Source of the DNA: Streptomyces globisporus
GTDB lineage: Bacteria; Actinomycetota; Actinomycetes; Streptomycetales; Streptomycetaceae
Direction of reading: 5' to 3'
Length of the DNA stretch: 64,000 nucleotides
Assembly: GCA_014649555.1 (NCBI GenBank)
Contig: BMTG01000007.1
Location: 310,001-374,000, forward strand
Below are positions 35,932-45,168 of the stretch, piece by piece. Position 1 is the first letter of the stretch, and every line of letters begins with the position of its first letter. The notes beneath the pieces were generated by a model, which was given only the letters and a program-made list of their open reading frames with translations, ran no database searches and was not told where the DNA came from. The position numbers were made by a program, and so were the translations under genes.

Positions 35932-37470
35932 TCAGTGGGTGGCGCGAAAGGTCGTGAACAGCGCCGTGCCGGCGGGGCCCGTCCCGGCCGGCGCGGTGGC
36001 GAAGAGGCCGAGGAGTGCGGCGACCCAGCGCCACGGAGTGGCGGCGAAGACCTGCCCCGAGGGCCGGAACCCGTCTCCCGTGTCGGCGGAGAAGCGGCAG
36101 CGGGCCCCCGCCGTGACCTCGATACGCAACCGGGCCCGGCCGCCGGGCGAGGCGCGGGCCCCGGCCGCGTCGCGTTCGCGCTCCGCGACGCCCTCGGCGT
36201 AACGGTGCACGAGCCGGGCCGCCCCGTCCGCCCCGGCCTCCAGGCCGATCCAGCAGAAGGCGTCCCCGAGCACGGCCAGGCCCGCCTTGGCTCCCGGCTC
36301 GGTGCTGTGCAGTTCGATGTCCGCCTCGACGGTGAACTCCTCGGCGGGCAGGCGCTGGACCAGGACGTTGGGCAGCAGCCGCAGGTCGTGCGCGTCCGGC
36401 GTACGCAGGCAGATGAGCCGCAACCCGTCGGCAGCGGGCTCGCAGGGCTCGGTCCACGCTTCGGGGCGGGGGTTGGCCGTCCACTGCCACTGCTTGCCGT
36501 GGGCGCCGCCGGGGAAGTCGTCGTCCACGGCGGGCGCTGCCACGAGCTGCTCGGGGGCGGTCGGTTTGCGGTGCGTGGAGACGGGTTCACCCGCGTCGCC
36601 GATGACGGGCCAGCCCTCCCCGTCCCAGCGCATGGGCTGGAGGTGGACGACCCTCCCGTAAGCCCCGCGTGCCTGGAAGTGCAGGAACCAGTCCTCGCCG
36701 ACGGCGGTCCGCACCCAGCCGCCCTGGTGCGGGCCGTTGACGCCAGTACGCCCCTGGGACAGCACGACACGTTCCTCGTACGGGCCGAAGAAGTCCCGCG
36801 ACCGGAAGGCGCCCTGCCAGCCGGTCTCCACCCCGCCGGCCGGTGCGAAGATCCAGAAGTGGCCGTCGTGGCGGTGGAGCTTGGGGCCTTCCAGGGTGAA
36901 CCAGCCGGGTATCCGGTCGGCGTCGACCAGGGTGCGGCCCTCGTCGAGGAGTGTGCGTCCGTCGGCGCTCATGCGGTGCCCGGTGAGGCGGTTCTTGATC
37001 CCTGAGCGGGACTTGGCCCAGGCGTGGACGAGGTAGGCCTCGCCGGTCTCCTCGTCCCACAGGGGGCAGGCGTCGATGAGACCGCGGCCGGGTTTGAGCA
37101 GGTGCGGGGCGCTCCACGGTCCTTCGATGTGCTCGGCGTTGATCTGCTGGACACCGTGGTCGGGGTCGCCCCAGAAGATCCAGAAGCGGCCGGCGTGGTG
37201 GCGCAGGGAGGGCGCCCACACCCCGGCGTCGTGCCGGGGCCGGGCGAAGTCGGCGGCGGGCTCGACGCGGTTCAGGGCGTGCCCGACAAGCGTCCAGTTG
37301 ACCAGGTCGCGGGAGTGCAGGAGCGGCAGCCCCGGGGCCCGGCCGAAGCTGGACGCGGTGAGGTAATGGTCCGCACCGACGCGGACGACGTCCGGGTCGG
37401 ACCAGTCGGCGTTCAGCACGGGGTTGCGGTACGTGCCGTTGCCGAGGTCGGCGGTCCAGGGCCGGTTCAC
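35932..37470 (-). CDS. GH43-family glycoside hydrolase (intracellular)
   Basis: A 512-residue beta-xylosidase/arabinofuranosidase-type enzyme. The five-bladed propeller carries the general base Asp in NADWSDPDVVRVG (about residues 18-30), the pKa-modulating Asp in IDACPLWDEETG and the general acid Glu in FTLEGPKLH. A C-terminal beta-sandwich (about 330-512) is typical of GH43 exo-enzymes. No signal peptide, so it would trim imported side-chain oligosaccharides in the cytosol. The GTG start overlaps the DUF6807 stop by 4 bp. Exact linkage specificity cannot be read from sequence. Confidence 0.9.
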   Translation of the reverse strand: MNRPWTADLGNGTYRNPVLNADWSDPDVVRVGADHYLTASSFGRAPGLPLLHSRDLVNWTLVGHALNRVEPAADFARPRHDAGVWAPSLRHHAGRFWIFWGDPDHGVQQINAEHIEGPWSAPHLLKPGRGLIDACPLWDEETGEAYLVHAWAKSRSGIKNRLTGHRMSADGRTLLDEGRTLVDADRIPGWFTLEGPKLHRHDGHFWIFAPAGGVETGWQGAFRSRDFFGPYEERVVLSQGRTGVNGPHQGGWVRTAVGEDWFLHFQARGAYGRVVHLQPMRWDGEGWPVIGDAGEPVSTHRKPTAPEQLVAAPAVDDDFPGGAHGKQWQWTANPRPEAWTEPCEPAADGLRLICLRTPDAHDLRLLPNVLVQRLPAEEFTVEADIELHSTEPGAKAGLAVLGDAFCWIGLEAGADGAARLVHRYAEGVAERERDAAGARASPGGRARLRIEVTAGARCRFSADTGDGFRPSGQVFAATPWRWVAALLGLFATAPAGTGPAGTALFTTFRATH

Positions 37471-38330
37471 GAGGTCACCGCCCGACGGACATACCCGGCT
37501 GCGGTCTCCCGGTCCAGCCTGCCGTCCGCGACGACGGTGACGATCCGGCGTACGACGGTGGCCCCGGCGGGCACCGGCAGCCGTTCGTCCGCCGCGAGGG
37601 AGGAGCCGACGCCCGGGTACTCCGCCGTCCGCACGAACCACGGATCGCGTCGGGTCTCCTCGGTCGCTCCGGCGAAGACGAGGGTCCAGCCGTCCCCGGC
37701 GAGGGCGAGCCAGTCGGTGGCCCGGCCGTGCACCGCCTCCTCGCCCACACGGTCGGCGGAGAACACATCCGGTGGCACGGACTCCTTCGGGGCCCGCCAG
37801 AAGAAGCCGCCGTAGCCTGCTCCGGGGCGGCCGTTGGTAGCGGGGCTGCCGATGGAGATGCCCACCGCCGAGGGGTTGGTGAGGGCGAAGGAAAAGTCCA
37901 ACGCCCAGGCGCTCGCGGACAGTTCGACCGCGCTCACCGTGCGGTGCTCGCGGAGCAGTTCGACGCCGTCCGCCTCCCAGGCGAGCGACTGCGCGAACTC
38001 CCCGGGACCGTGCCGCTCCCGGCCGAGGCAGCGCTGGACGCCGTGGTTGTCCAGCTCGGTGGGCCCCTGCCCCCGGACGTACGTACGCCCGCCCCAGAAG
38101 TTGTGGCCGGCCACATCGGGCACGGCGACGGAGACGCCCAGGTGGTGCCGGTGGTCGGCGGGGCGGTCCTGGGTGACGGTGCGGCCGGCGAGCGTGGTGA
38201 CGGGGTGCAGGCGGGGGCGGCCGTCGGCGGCGGCGCCGTAGCCGTAGTGGGCGACCGCGCGTCCGGCGCAGTCGAGGCGCTCGGAGGGCGCGGGCGGGAT
38301 GGCGGACGATGCCGCATCGGGCAGGTTCAT
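37467..38330 (-). CDS. DUF6807 / PmoA-like protein
   Basis: A 287-residue protein of the family sometimes called PmoA, often found beside Gfo/Idh oxidoreductases and glycoside hydrolases. Conserved-looking stretches are DHRHHLGVSVAVPDVAGHNFWGGRTYV (about residues 58-84) and GFFWRAP near 186. No signal peptide. The catalytic role is not established; methane oxidation is not implied. It overlaps the genes on both sides by 4 bp, so it is made together with the Gfo/Idh and GH43 proteins. Confidence 0.82.
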   Translation of the reverse strand: MNLPDAASSAIPPAPSERLDCAGRAVAHYGYGAAADGRPRLHPVTTLAGRTVTQDRPADHRHHLGVSVAVPDVAGHNFWGGRTYVRGQGPTELDNHGVQRCLGRERHGPGEFAQSLAWEADGVELLREHRTVSAVELSASAWALDFSFALTNPSAVGISIGSPATNGRPGAGYGGFFWRAPKESVPPDVFSADRVGEEAVHGRATDWLALAGDGWTLVFAGATEETRRDPWFVRTAEYPGVGSSLAADERLPVPAGATVVRRIVTVVADGRLDRETAAGYVRRAVTS

Positions 38331-39526
38331 GAGGCCGCCACCTCACTGCTGCGGGCCCAGGCGGCGCCCAGCTCCGAGAAGAGGGAGAGGGATTCGGCCC
38401 CGGCGGCGACCAGGCCGTCGATGCCGTGGACCGTACGCCGCGCGCCTCCGCCGGGGGCGTCGTACCGGATCTCCCAGGCGCCGGCGGGCAGGGCGACGGG
38501 CTCGGGGGCTGTGCGTACGGCCTCGACGACCCGCATGAACGCTCCCGTGCGCTCCGGCGGCACCAGGAGCGGCGTGCCGTGCTCCAGGTGGTCGACCAGG
38601 TTCTCCAGGAGGTCGGTCCGGCCGTGGACACTCTCCTCGGGTCCGTGGCCGGCACGCTGGACCAGGACGCGGTCCTGCTTGTACCAGAAGGTGATCCGGC
38701 CCCGGTCACCGTGGACGATCACGTAGGGCTCCCCGGCCCGTTCCGCGCAGAGGGTGGCGGCGACGGTGACGGGCAGGCCGCCGGTGGTGGTGACGCGGAC
38801 GCAGCTGGTGTCGTCCGCCTCGATGTCATGGGCCCGGAACAGCTCGGTCTCGACGGACAGGACGTCCTCGGCCACGCCCCGGTCCGCCAGTTCGAGCGCG
38901 GTGGCCACGGCGTGCGCCAGCGGATTGGTGAGCACTCCGTCGACCACGTCGGTGGAGCCGATCCTGCGCCGGCCGGACCAGGGGGCACGGCGGAAGTAGG
39001 CGTCGTCGCGGACCCAGGCCCCGGCGGCGCCGACCCCGGTGAGCTTCCCGATCGCCCCGCTGCGGACGAGGTGCTGGATGGCGGGCACGCCGTGCGAACC
39101 GAACGACTGGAACCCCACCTGGCAGGCGGTGCCCGCCCGCCGGACGCCGTCGGCCATGCGCGCGTAGGCGGCCCAGCTCGCGGCGGGCGGCTTCTCGAGC
39201 AGGAGGTGGACGCCTCGGGACGCGGCGGTCAGAGCCAGGTCGGTGTGGGTCGGGATGGGGGTGCAGACGACGGCGGCACGGGCTCCGGTGGAGTCGAGGA
39301 GCGTCCCGAAGTCGGCGGACTGCTCGGGTCTGTCGTTGCCCAGGAGATCGAAGGGGGCCAGTTCGCCGGGGGTCAGCGGCTCCAGTTCGCAGATCCCGGC
39401 CAGCCGCACCCGGCCCTGGTGCTGGAGCCGGCGGAGGTTGGCCAGGTGCCAGCGGCCGTGGCCCCGGGCGCCGGCCAGCACGACGGGGAGCGGCGCTGCG
39501 GCGGGGGTGGTGGAGAGGTCGGTCAT
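38327..39526 (-). CDS. Gfo/Idh/MocA-family oxidoreductase
   Basis: A 399-residue NAD(P)-dependent sugar oxidoreductase. The Rossmann domain begins VVLAGARGHGRWHL (about residues 14-27) and includes the family motif LLEKPPA (Glu-Lys-Pro, about 112). The C-terminal alpha/beta domain follows. Such enzymes oxidise or epimerise sugars or hydrolyse glycosides through a redox step. Start and stop both overlap neighbours by 4 bp, tying it to the importer and GH43 genes. Substrate probably a pectin-derived sugar, by context only. Confidence 0.9.
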   Translation of the reverse strand: MTDLSTTPAAAPLPVVLAGARGHGRWHLANLRRLQHQGRVRLAGICELEPLTPGELAPFDLLGNDRPEQSADFGTLLDSTGARAAVVCTPIPTHTDLALTAASRGVHLLLEKPPAASWAAYARMADGVRRAGTACQVGFQSFGSHGVPAIQHLVRSGAIGKLTGVGAAGAWVRDDAYFRRAPWSGRRRIGSTDVVDGVLTNPLAHAVATALELADRGVAEDVLSVETELFRAHDIEADDTSCVRVTTTGGLPVTVAATLCAERAGEPYVIVHGDRGRITFWYKQDRVLVQRAGHGPEESVHGRTDLLENLVDHLEHGTPLLVPPERTGAFMRVVEAVRTAPEPVALPAGAWEIRYDAPGGGARRTVHGIDGLVAAGAESLSLFSELGAAWARSSEVAAS

Positions 39527-40434
39527 CCCTTCACCGCCCCCGCGCTGAAGCCCGTGACGAGCCACTTCTGGATGAACGCGAAGACGATCACGACGGGCAC
39601 CGCGGCGATGACCCCGCCCGCCGCGAGCGCGCCGAGGTCGACGCTGTCCGCCCCGATCAGGGTGTTGAGGCCGACCGGGATCGTCTGCTTGTCCTGTTCG
39701 CTGAGGAACATCAGCGCGAACAGGAAGTGGTTCCAGCTGTGGACGAAGGCGAAGGAGCCGACGGCGATCAGCCCGGGGCGCAGCAGCGGCAGGACGACCG
39801 CGCGGAAGGCGGTGAAACGCGAACACCCGTCGACCCAGGCGGCCTCCTCCAGCGAGACCGGGACGTTCTTGATGAACCCGCTGATCAGGATGATCGACAG
39901 CGGAAGCTGGAAGACGGTCTCGGCGATGACCACGCTCCACAGGGAGTTGATCATCTGGAGGTTCCGGAAGATCTCGAAGAGCGGCACGAGCATCAGGGCG
40001 CCGGGGATGAACTGCGAGCAGAGCAGCGCCAGCATGAACGCGCCCTTGATCTTGAAGTCGAACCGGGCCAGGGCGTATCCGCCGGCCAGGGCGACCAGGG
40101 TGGTGGCGATCAGGGTGGCGACGCCGACGATCATGCTGTTCTGGAAGAAGACGGCGAAGCTGCGCTCGTTCCAGACCTTGGAGAAGTGCTCGCCGGTCAT
40201 CGGCCAGGGCACCAGCGCGGTGGAACCGGCGGGCCGCAGGGCGAACAAGAGCATCCAGTAGAACGGGATGAGCGTGAACAGCAGGTAGAGGCCGAGCGGC
40301 AGGTAGATCTGCCAGCGCGGTACGTCGTCGTAGGCGCGCTCCCGTCCGGTGCGGCGGCGCGAGGGGGGCTGCGGGCCGCCGGGGTGGACGGACGGCCGGG
40401 CGGCGCCGTTCTTCTCGGTGAGTACGGCGGTCAC
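39523..40434 (-). CDS. Carbohydrate ABC transporter permease (MalG type)
   Basis: A 303-residue inner-membrane permease with six predicted helices. The cytoplasmic EAA loop that docks the ATPase is seen as EEAAWVDGCSRFTAFRAVVLPLLRPG at about residues 197-222. The GTG start overlaps the stop of the first permease by 4 bp and its stop overlaps the Gfo/Idh start by 4 bp. It pairs with the permease at 40.4-41.4 kb. Confidence 0.93.
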   Translation of the reverse strand: MTAVLTEKNGAARPSVHPGGPQPPSRRRTGRERAYDDVPRWQIYLPLGLYLLFTLIPFYWMLLFALRPAGSTALVPWPMTGEHFSKVWNERSFAVFFQNSMIVGVATLIATTLVALAGGYALARFDFKIKGAFMLALLCSQFIPGALMLVPLFEIFRNLQMINSLWSVVIAETVFQLPLSIILISGFIKNVPVSLEEAAWVDGCSRFTAFRAVVLPLLRPGLIAVGSFAFVHSWNHFLFALMFLSEQDKQTIPVGLNTLIGADSVDLGALAAGGVIAAVPVVIVFAFIQKWLVTGFSAGAVKG

Positions 40435-41363
40435 TTGTGGTCGCCTCCGAACTTGCTCAGGCGCAGATAGACGATCGAGCAGAAGAGGAGGATCACGAAG
40501 GCGACGGTGGTGAGCGCGGAGGCGTAGCCGAAGTCGTGTCCCTCGATGCCGGTGTTGGCGACGTAGAGCGGCAGCGTGGTGGTCTCGCCGGCCGGTCCGC
40601 CACCGGTGAGGGTGTAGAGCAGGTCGACGTTGTTGAACTCCCAGACCCCGCGCAGCAGGGTGGCGAGGATGATCGCGTCGCGCAGGTGCGGGAGGGTGAT
40701 GTGGAAGAACTGCCGGAGCCTGCCCGCGCCGTCGACCGACGCCGCCTCGTACAGCTCCTTGGAGACGGACTGGAGGTCGGCGAGGATGAGGATGGCGAAG
40801 AAGGGCACGCCGCGCCAGAGTTCGGTGACCGTGGCGGCCCAGAAGACGGTTCCGGTGTCCGAGAGCACCGAGGTGCCGTACTCCCCGATCCCGGCGTCCG
40901 CGAGGTAACGGCTGAAGCCCGTCGAGGAGTTGTAGAGCAGGATCCAGATGGTGCTGGTCAGCACTCCGGAGACGGCCCAGGGCGAGAAGACCATGGCACG
41001 GGAGATGCCCCGGCCGAGGAAGGTCTGGTTGACGATCAGGGCCAGAGCCAGGCCGAGCACGAGCTGCAGGGAGACCTGGGTGAAGACCCACTGGGCGCTG
41101 AAGCCGAGCGTCGACCAGAACTGGTCGTCCCCGGTGAAGATCCGCCGGAAGTTGTCGAGCCCGGCGAAGCCGTTCCGCCATGGTTTGGTGACGTTGTAGT
41201 TCTGCAGGCTGTAGTAGAAGACGCTGATCACCGGGTAGGCGATGAAGCCCAGCATCAGCAGGCCCGCGGGCGCGATCAGCAGATACGGCAGGCGGCGGGG
41301 TGTCGCCGTGCGGCGGCGAGGCGCCTTGGGCGGCGGGGTGGCCACGGCGGCGGGTTGGGCCAT
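40431..41363 (-). CDS. Carbohydrate ABC transporter permease (MalF type)
   Basis: A 310-residue permease with six predicted helices, the first at about residues 27-47 (YLLIAPAGLLMLGFIAYPV). The EAA loop reads LYEAASVDGAGRLRQFFHITLPHLR near 207. First gene of the importer operon; GGAGA lies upstream of ATG 41363. A LacI-type operator candidate sits about 65 bp upstream, so sugar induction is likely. Confidence 0.93.
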   Translation of the reverse strand: MAQPAAVATPPPKAPRRRTATPRRLPYLLIAPAGLLMLGFIAYPVISVFYYSLQNYNVTKPWRNGFAGLDNFRRIFTGDDQFWSTLGFSAQWVFTQVSLQLVLGLALALIVNQTFLGRGISRAMVFSPWAVSGVLTSTIWILLYNSSTGFSRYLADAGIGEYGTSVLSDTGTVFWAATVTELWRGVPFFAILILADLQSVSKELYEAASVDGAGRLRQFFHITLPHLRDAIILATLLRGVWEFNNVDLLYTLTGGGPAGETTTLPLYVANTGIEGHDFGYASALTTVAFVILLFCSIVYLRLSKFGGDHK

Positions 41364-41426
41364 GACACGTCTCCGATCTCGGTACGCGCTCGATGCGCTG
41401 GATGTACGGCTTGCCGCCGCAGAGGA

Positions 41427-41444
41427 CAGCAAGCGCTTTCTCTC
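41427..41444. promoter_or_regulatory. LacI-type operator candidate upstream of importer operon
   Basis: On the minus strand GAAAGCGCTTGC (41440-41429), an imperfect palindrome sharing ten bases with the perfect site at 28982. It lies between the IlvD-family stop and the importer start. Confidence 0.65.
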
Positions 41445-41494
41445 GGCCACTGGAAGACCTGGGCGCCCGTCGCGCGGGGCCCTCGCCGCCCTTC

Positions 41495-43291
41495 TCACCC
41501 CACGTACGGGTCGGGCACTTCTCCTTGCCGGGCCAGGAAGGCGAAGTCGCATCCGGTGTCGGCCTGGGTGATCTGGTCCTGGTACAGAGCGCCGTAGCCG
41601 CGCCCGTAGCGGGCGGGCGGCGGGCTCCAGGCGGCCCGGCGGCGTTCCAGCTCGTCGTCGTCGACGCCGAGGTGCAGCAGGCGGGCCTCGACGTCCAGGG
41701 TGATGAGGTCCCCGGTGCGGACCAGGGCGAGGGGCCCGCCGACGAACGACTCGGGCGCGATGTGCAGGACGCACGCCCCGTAACTGGTGCCGCTCATCCG
41801 GGCGTCGGAGATGCGCACCATGTCCCGCACACCCTGCTTCAGCAGGTAGTCGGGGATCGGCAGCATGCCGTACTCGGGCATGCCGGGGCCGCCCTGGGGC
41901 CCGGCGTTGCGCAGCACGAGGACATGGTCCGAAGTGAGAGCCAGGGCCGGGTCGTTGATCGTGCGCTGCAGCTCCCGGTAGTCGTCGAAGACGACTGCCG
42001 GGCCGGTGTGACGCAGCAGGTGCGGCTCGGCGGCGATGTGCTTGATGACCGCGCCGTCGGGGCAGAGATTGCCGCGCAGAACCGCCACCCCGCCCTCCTC
42101 GGCCAGGGGTTCGGTGCGCTCGCGGATGACGGCGCTGTTGTGGACGGCCGCCCCGTCGAGCTGCTCCCGCAGGGTGGCGTGCGCGGCGGTGGGACGGTCC
42201 AGGTGCAGCACGTCGGTGAGCCGGCCCAGGAAGCCGGGCAGCCCACCCGCGAAATGGAAGTCCTCCATCAAGTACCGGCCGCCGGGACGGAGATCGGCGA
42301 GGACGGGCACCGTACGGGCGATCCGGTCGAAGTCGTCCAGGGTGAGCTTCACCCCGGACCGGCCCGCCATGGCGATCAGGTGGATCACGGCGTTGGTGGA
42401 GCCGCCGAGCGCGAGGACGGTGACGACGGCGTCCTCGTAGGCGTCGGCGGTGAGGATCCGCGACAACGTCGTCCGCTGCCGTACGAGTTCGACGATCCGC
42501 AGCCCGGAACCCGCGGCCATCCGCTCGTGCCCGGAGTCGACGGCCGGGATCGAGGAGGCGCCGGGCAGGGTGACGCCCAGCACCTCGGCGGCGGCCGTCA
42601 GCGTGGAGGCGGTGCCCATCGTCATGCAGTGACCGGCGGAGCGGGCGAGACCGTTCTCCAGCTCCCCCATCTCGCAGTCGCCGATGAGCCCGGCCCGCCG
42701 GTCGTCCCAGTACTTCCACATGTCCGTGCCGGAGCCGAGGACCTCGTTGCGCCAGTGGCCCGGCAGCATCGGCCCGGCCGGCACGAAGACGGTCGGCAGG
42801 TCGACGGAGGCCGCGCCCATCAGCAGCGCGGGCGTCGTCTTGTCGCAGCCCCCCAGCAGTACGGCACCGTCGACGGGGTACGAGCGGAGCAGTTCCTCGG
42901 TCTCCATGGCGAGCAGGTTGCGGTAGAGCATGGGGGTCGGCTTCTGGAAGGTCTCCGAGAGGGTGGAGACCGGGAACTCCAGCGGGAACCCGCCCGCCTG
43001 CCAGACGCCCCGCTTCACCGCCTGCGCGCGATCACGCAGGTGGGAGTGGCAGGGGTTGATGTCCGACCAGGTGTTGAGGACCGCGATGACCGGCTTGCCG
43101 AGGTGCTCCTCGGGGAGGTAGCCGAGCTGGCGGGTGCGGGCCCGATGGCTGAAGGAGCGCAGCCCGTCGGTGCCGTACCACTGGTGGCTGCGCAGCTCCT
43201 CGGGCGCGACGGGGGCCGCTTTCCGGTCGTCCGTCCCGGCGACCACTCTCCGGCCGTCCGTCTGCACGACCGCTCTCCGGTGATCTGTCAC
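41495..43291 (-). CDS. IlvD/Edd-family sugar-acid dehydratase
   Basis: A 598-residue dehydratase of the dihydroxyacid/6-phosphogluconate dehydratase family, which uses an iron-sulfur cluster and Mg. Cluster-ligand regions are visible: Cys in NPCHSHL, Cys in GGCDKTTPALLMG and Cys in GDCEMGELE/GHCMTMGT. The ALGGSTNAVIHL and ISDARMSGTSYG stretches are typical. Members near this one dehydrate aldonic or aldaric acids. Context (KdgD-like lyase, uronate dehydrogenase) points to galactarate or glucarate, an unusual job for this family. GTG 43291 gives a 4-bp overlap with the lyase gene. Confidence 0.88.
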   Translation of the reverse strand: MTDHRRAVVQTDGRRVVAGTDDRKAAPVAPEELRSHQWYGTDGLRSFSHRARTRQLGYLPEEHLGKPVIAVLNTWSDINPCHSHLRDRAQAVKRGVWQAGGFPLEFPVSTLSETFQKPTPMLYRNLLAMETEELLRSYPVDGAVLLGGCDKTTPALLMGAASVDLPTVFVPAGPMLPGHWRNEVLGSGTDMWKYWDDRRAGLIGDCEMGELENGLARSAGHCMTMGTASTLTAAAEVLGVTLPGASSIPAVDSGHERMAAGSGLRIVELVRQRTTLSRILTADAYEDAVVTVLALGGSTNAVIHLIAMAGRSGVKLTLDDFDRIARTVPVLADLRPGGRYLMEDFHFAGGLPGFLGRLTDVLHLDRPTAAHATLREQLDGAAVHNSAVIRERTEPLAEEGGVAVLRGNLCPDGAVIKHIAAEPHLLRHTGPAVVFDDYRELQRTINDPALALTSDHVLVLRNAGPQGGPGMPEYGMLPIPDYLLKQGVRDMVRISDARMSGTSYGACVLHIAPESFVGGPLALVRTGDLITLDVEARLLHLGVDDDELERRRAAWSPPPARYGRGYGALYQDQITQADTGCDFAFLARQGEVPDPYVG

Positions 43292-44190
43292 AGCGCCCAC
43301 GCGGCTATCTGCTCCGCGACCTCGGCGCGCCGCTCCTCCGGCAGAACCCGGCTCGGCGCGCGTACTTCACGGCGGCAGAGGCCGAGCACGGACAGGGCCT
43401 CCTTGATGACCGTGACGTTGTTGGCGGACTGCTCCTCGGCGCGGAGCTCCTCGAACCGGCGAATGCGCTCCCACACCTTCATGGCCGCCACGTAGTCCCC
43501 GGCGCGCAGCGCTTCCAGCATGTCGAGGGAGACGGCCGGGGCGACGTTGACGAGGCCGGAGGTGAAGCCGGTGGCACCGGTGGCGAAGTAGGAGGGGGCG
43601 TACAGCTCGGCGAGGCCGGCGACCCAGACGAACCGCTCCAGTCCGGCGTCGCGGGCGAAGGCCCCGAAGCGCGCGGCGTCGGGTACCGCGTACTTCACGC
43701 CGATGACGTTGGGGCAGCTGTCGGCGAGCGCGGCGAGCCGGTCGCCGGCGAGCAGCGGGTTGCGGATGTACGGGACGACTCCGAGCTCCGGGACGGCCTC
43801 GGCGATGGCCCGGTGATAGTCGACCCAGCCCTCCTGGGCGACATAGGGGTGCACGGGCTGGTGGACCATCACCATCGTCGCGCCGGCCTCGGCGGCGTGC
43901 TCGGCGGCGGCGACGGCGGCCGGTACGTCGTGGCCGACGCCCACCAGGACGGTGGCGCGTCCGGCGGCCTCCTCGACGGTCAGCTCGGTGACCAGGCGCT
44001 GCTCGTCGGGGGTGAGCGCGTAGAACTCCCCGGTGTTGCCGTTCGGGGTGACGATGCGGACACCGCCGTCGAGCAGCCTTCGCGTCAGGGCGCGATGGTT
44101 CGCGACATCGATGCCGCCGTCCTCAGCGAACGGGGTCACCGGGATCGCCACAACGTCTGCGAGGGCCGCCTTCAGCGGAGAGAAGTCCAT
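43288..44190 (-). CDS. DHDPS/NAL-family lyase, KdgD-like (5-dehydro-4-deoxyglucarate dehydratase)
   Basis: A 300-residue class I aldolase-type TIM barrel. The Schiff-base Lys is 166 (VIGVKYA), the catalytic Tyr is 141 (VPYIRNP), and GNTGEFYALTPDE at about 51-63 matches the substrate-binding GxTGEF loop. Resemblance to KdgD (GNTGEFY, C-terminal VRAPSRVLPEE) suggests decarboxylating dehydration of 5-keto-4-deoxyglucarate to 2-ketoglutarate semialdehyde in oxidative uronate breakdown. A keto-deoxy-aldonate aldolase is the main alternative. GAAAGG precedes ATG 44190; coupled to the IlvD-family gene by overlap. Confidence 0.85.
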   Translation of the reverse strand: MDFSPLKAALADVVAIPVTPFAEDGGIDVANHRALTRRLLDGGVRIVTPNGNTGEFYALTPDEQRLVTELTVEEAAGRATVLVGVGHDVPAAVAAAEHAAEAGATMVMVHQPVHPYVAQEGWVDYHRAIAEAVPELGVVPYIRNPLLAGDRLAALADSCPNVIGVKYAVPDAARFGAFARDAGLERFVWVAGLAELYAPSYFATGATGFTSGLVNVAPAVSLDMLEALRAGDYVAAMKVWERIRRFEELRAEEQSANNVTVIKEALSVLGLCRREVRAPSRVLPEERRAEVAEQIAAWAL

Positions 44191-44243
44191 GCGGACCGGC
44201 CTTTCGTCGGGTTGCTGGTGGTCATGCGGTTCCAGCAGACGGT

Positions 44244-44900
44244 TCACGCGGCGCCACCCCCGTCTTCGTCGTCGGGGAAGGCGCGGCGTACGAACGATGC
44301 GATGTGGTGATGCAGAGCCTCGGCGGCGGCCTCGGCGTCTTCGGCGACGGCGAGCCGCAGGATCTCCCGGTGCTCGGCCGCCTCGCGCTCCCAGGAGGGG
44401 ACGGCCGACCACGCCACCGTCGAGACGAGGGCCGCCTGATCGCGGACCTCGTCGAGCATCCGGGCGAGCAGGGGGTTGCCGCAGGGCAGGTACAGGGCGC
44501 GGTGGAAATCCCGGTTGGCCAGCGACCTGTCGGCCTTGTCGAGCGCCGAGTCGGACCGTTCCAGGGCCTCTTGAGCCGCCTCGAGCGAGGCCTTGCGATT
44601 GACCGACCGGCGCAGCGCCTCCGGTTCCAGCAGGAGGCGTACGTCGTACACCTCCCGGGCCATGGTCGCGTCGACCAGCCGCACGGTGGCGCCCTTGTAC
44701 TGGCTCATGACCACGAGCCCCGTGCCCGCGAGGGTCTTGAGCGCTTCGCGGACCGGGGTCTTGGACACCCCGAACTGTGCGGCGAGTTCCGTCTCCACCA
44801 GCGCCTGTCCCGGTCTCAGCCGCGCGGTGAGGATGGCGTGCTTGATGGCCTCCAGCACGTACTGGGTCCGGGACGGGATCGGGGCAGGGGCGAAGGTCAT
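44244..44900 (-). CDS. GntR-family transcriptional regulator (FadR/FCD type)
   Basis: A 218-residue regulator. The winged helix-turn-helix covers about residues 10-75 (LRPGQALVETELAAQFGVSKTPVREALKTL), followed by an all-helical FCD ligand-binding domain with metal-type His/Asp residues (DFHRALYLPCGNPLL, AEHREIL). FCD members often respond to sugar acids. It is divergent from uronate dehydrogenase and 53 bp upstream of the KdgD-like gene, so it probably controls the uronate genes in response to a uronate or keto-acid intermediate. ATG 44900 is chosen over an upstream start. Confidence 0.92.
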   Translation of the reverse strand: MTFAPAPIPSRTQYVLEAIKHAILTARLRPGQALVETELAAQFGVSKTPVREALKTLAGTGLVVMSQYKGATVRLVDATMAREVYDVRLLLEPEALRRSVNRKASLEAAQEALERSDSALDKADRSLANRDFHRALYLPCGNPLLARMLDEVRDQAALVSTVAWSAVPSWEREAAEHREILRLAVAEDAEAAAEALHHHIASFVRRAFPDDEDGGGAA

Positions 44901-44945
44901 GGGTGACGGGCTCTCACTATCTCGCGTATCGCGTCTCATATATGA

Positions 44946-44958
44946 CGTACGAAGTACG
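44946..44958. promoter_or_regulatory. Candidate GntR operator
   Basis: Palindrome CGTAC-GAA-GTACG in an AT-rich patch between the GntR gene and uronate dehydrogenase. Its place and symmetry fit autoregulation and control of the divergent gene; the assignment is inferred. Confidence 0.45.
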
Positions 44959-45034
44959 ACGCGATGAAGCTAGAGCCGCCCGGAACGCTTCGTCAACGTT
45001 TCGGACAGAACAACTTGCGTGACCGCCGGACCAC

Positions 45035-45063
45035 TTGACGTAGCCTCACGGACTTCTTAGCTT
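45035..45063 (+). promoter_or_regulatory. Housekeeping-type promoter for uronate dehydrogenase
   Basis: TTGACG (45035-45040) and TAGCTT (45058-45063) with a 17-bp spacer, about 105 bp before the start codon. Confidence 0.55.
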
Positions 45064-45168
45064 GTCCACGTATGCGAACGCGGTCCACGGCCCTGAAGAC
45101 CCGGGGCGTCGCGACACCTGCCCGCCCGGTGCCGCACCGCTCCGCACCGCCTCCGAGGAGACCCCCGT

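Noticed and set aside
37467..38330. Methane monooxygenase subunit
   Set aside because: The PmoA label for this family is misleading; the protein is soluble-looking, has no membrane helices and sits in a sugar operon.
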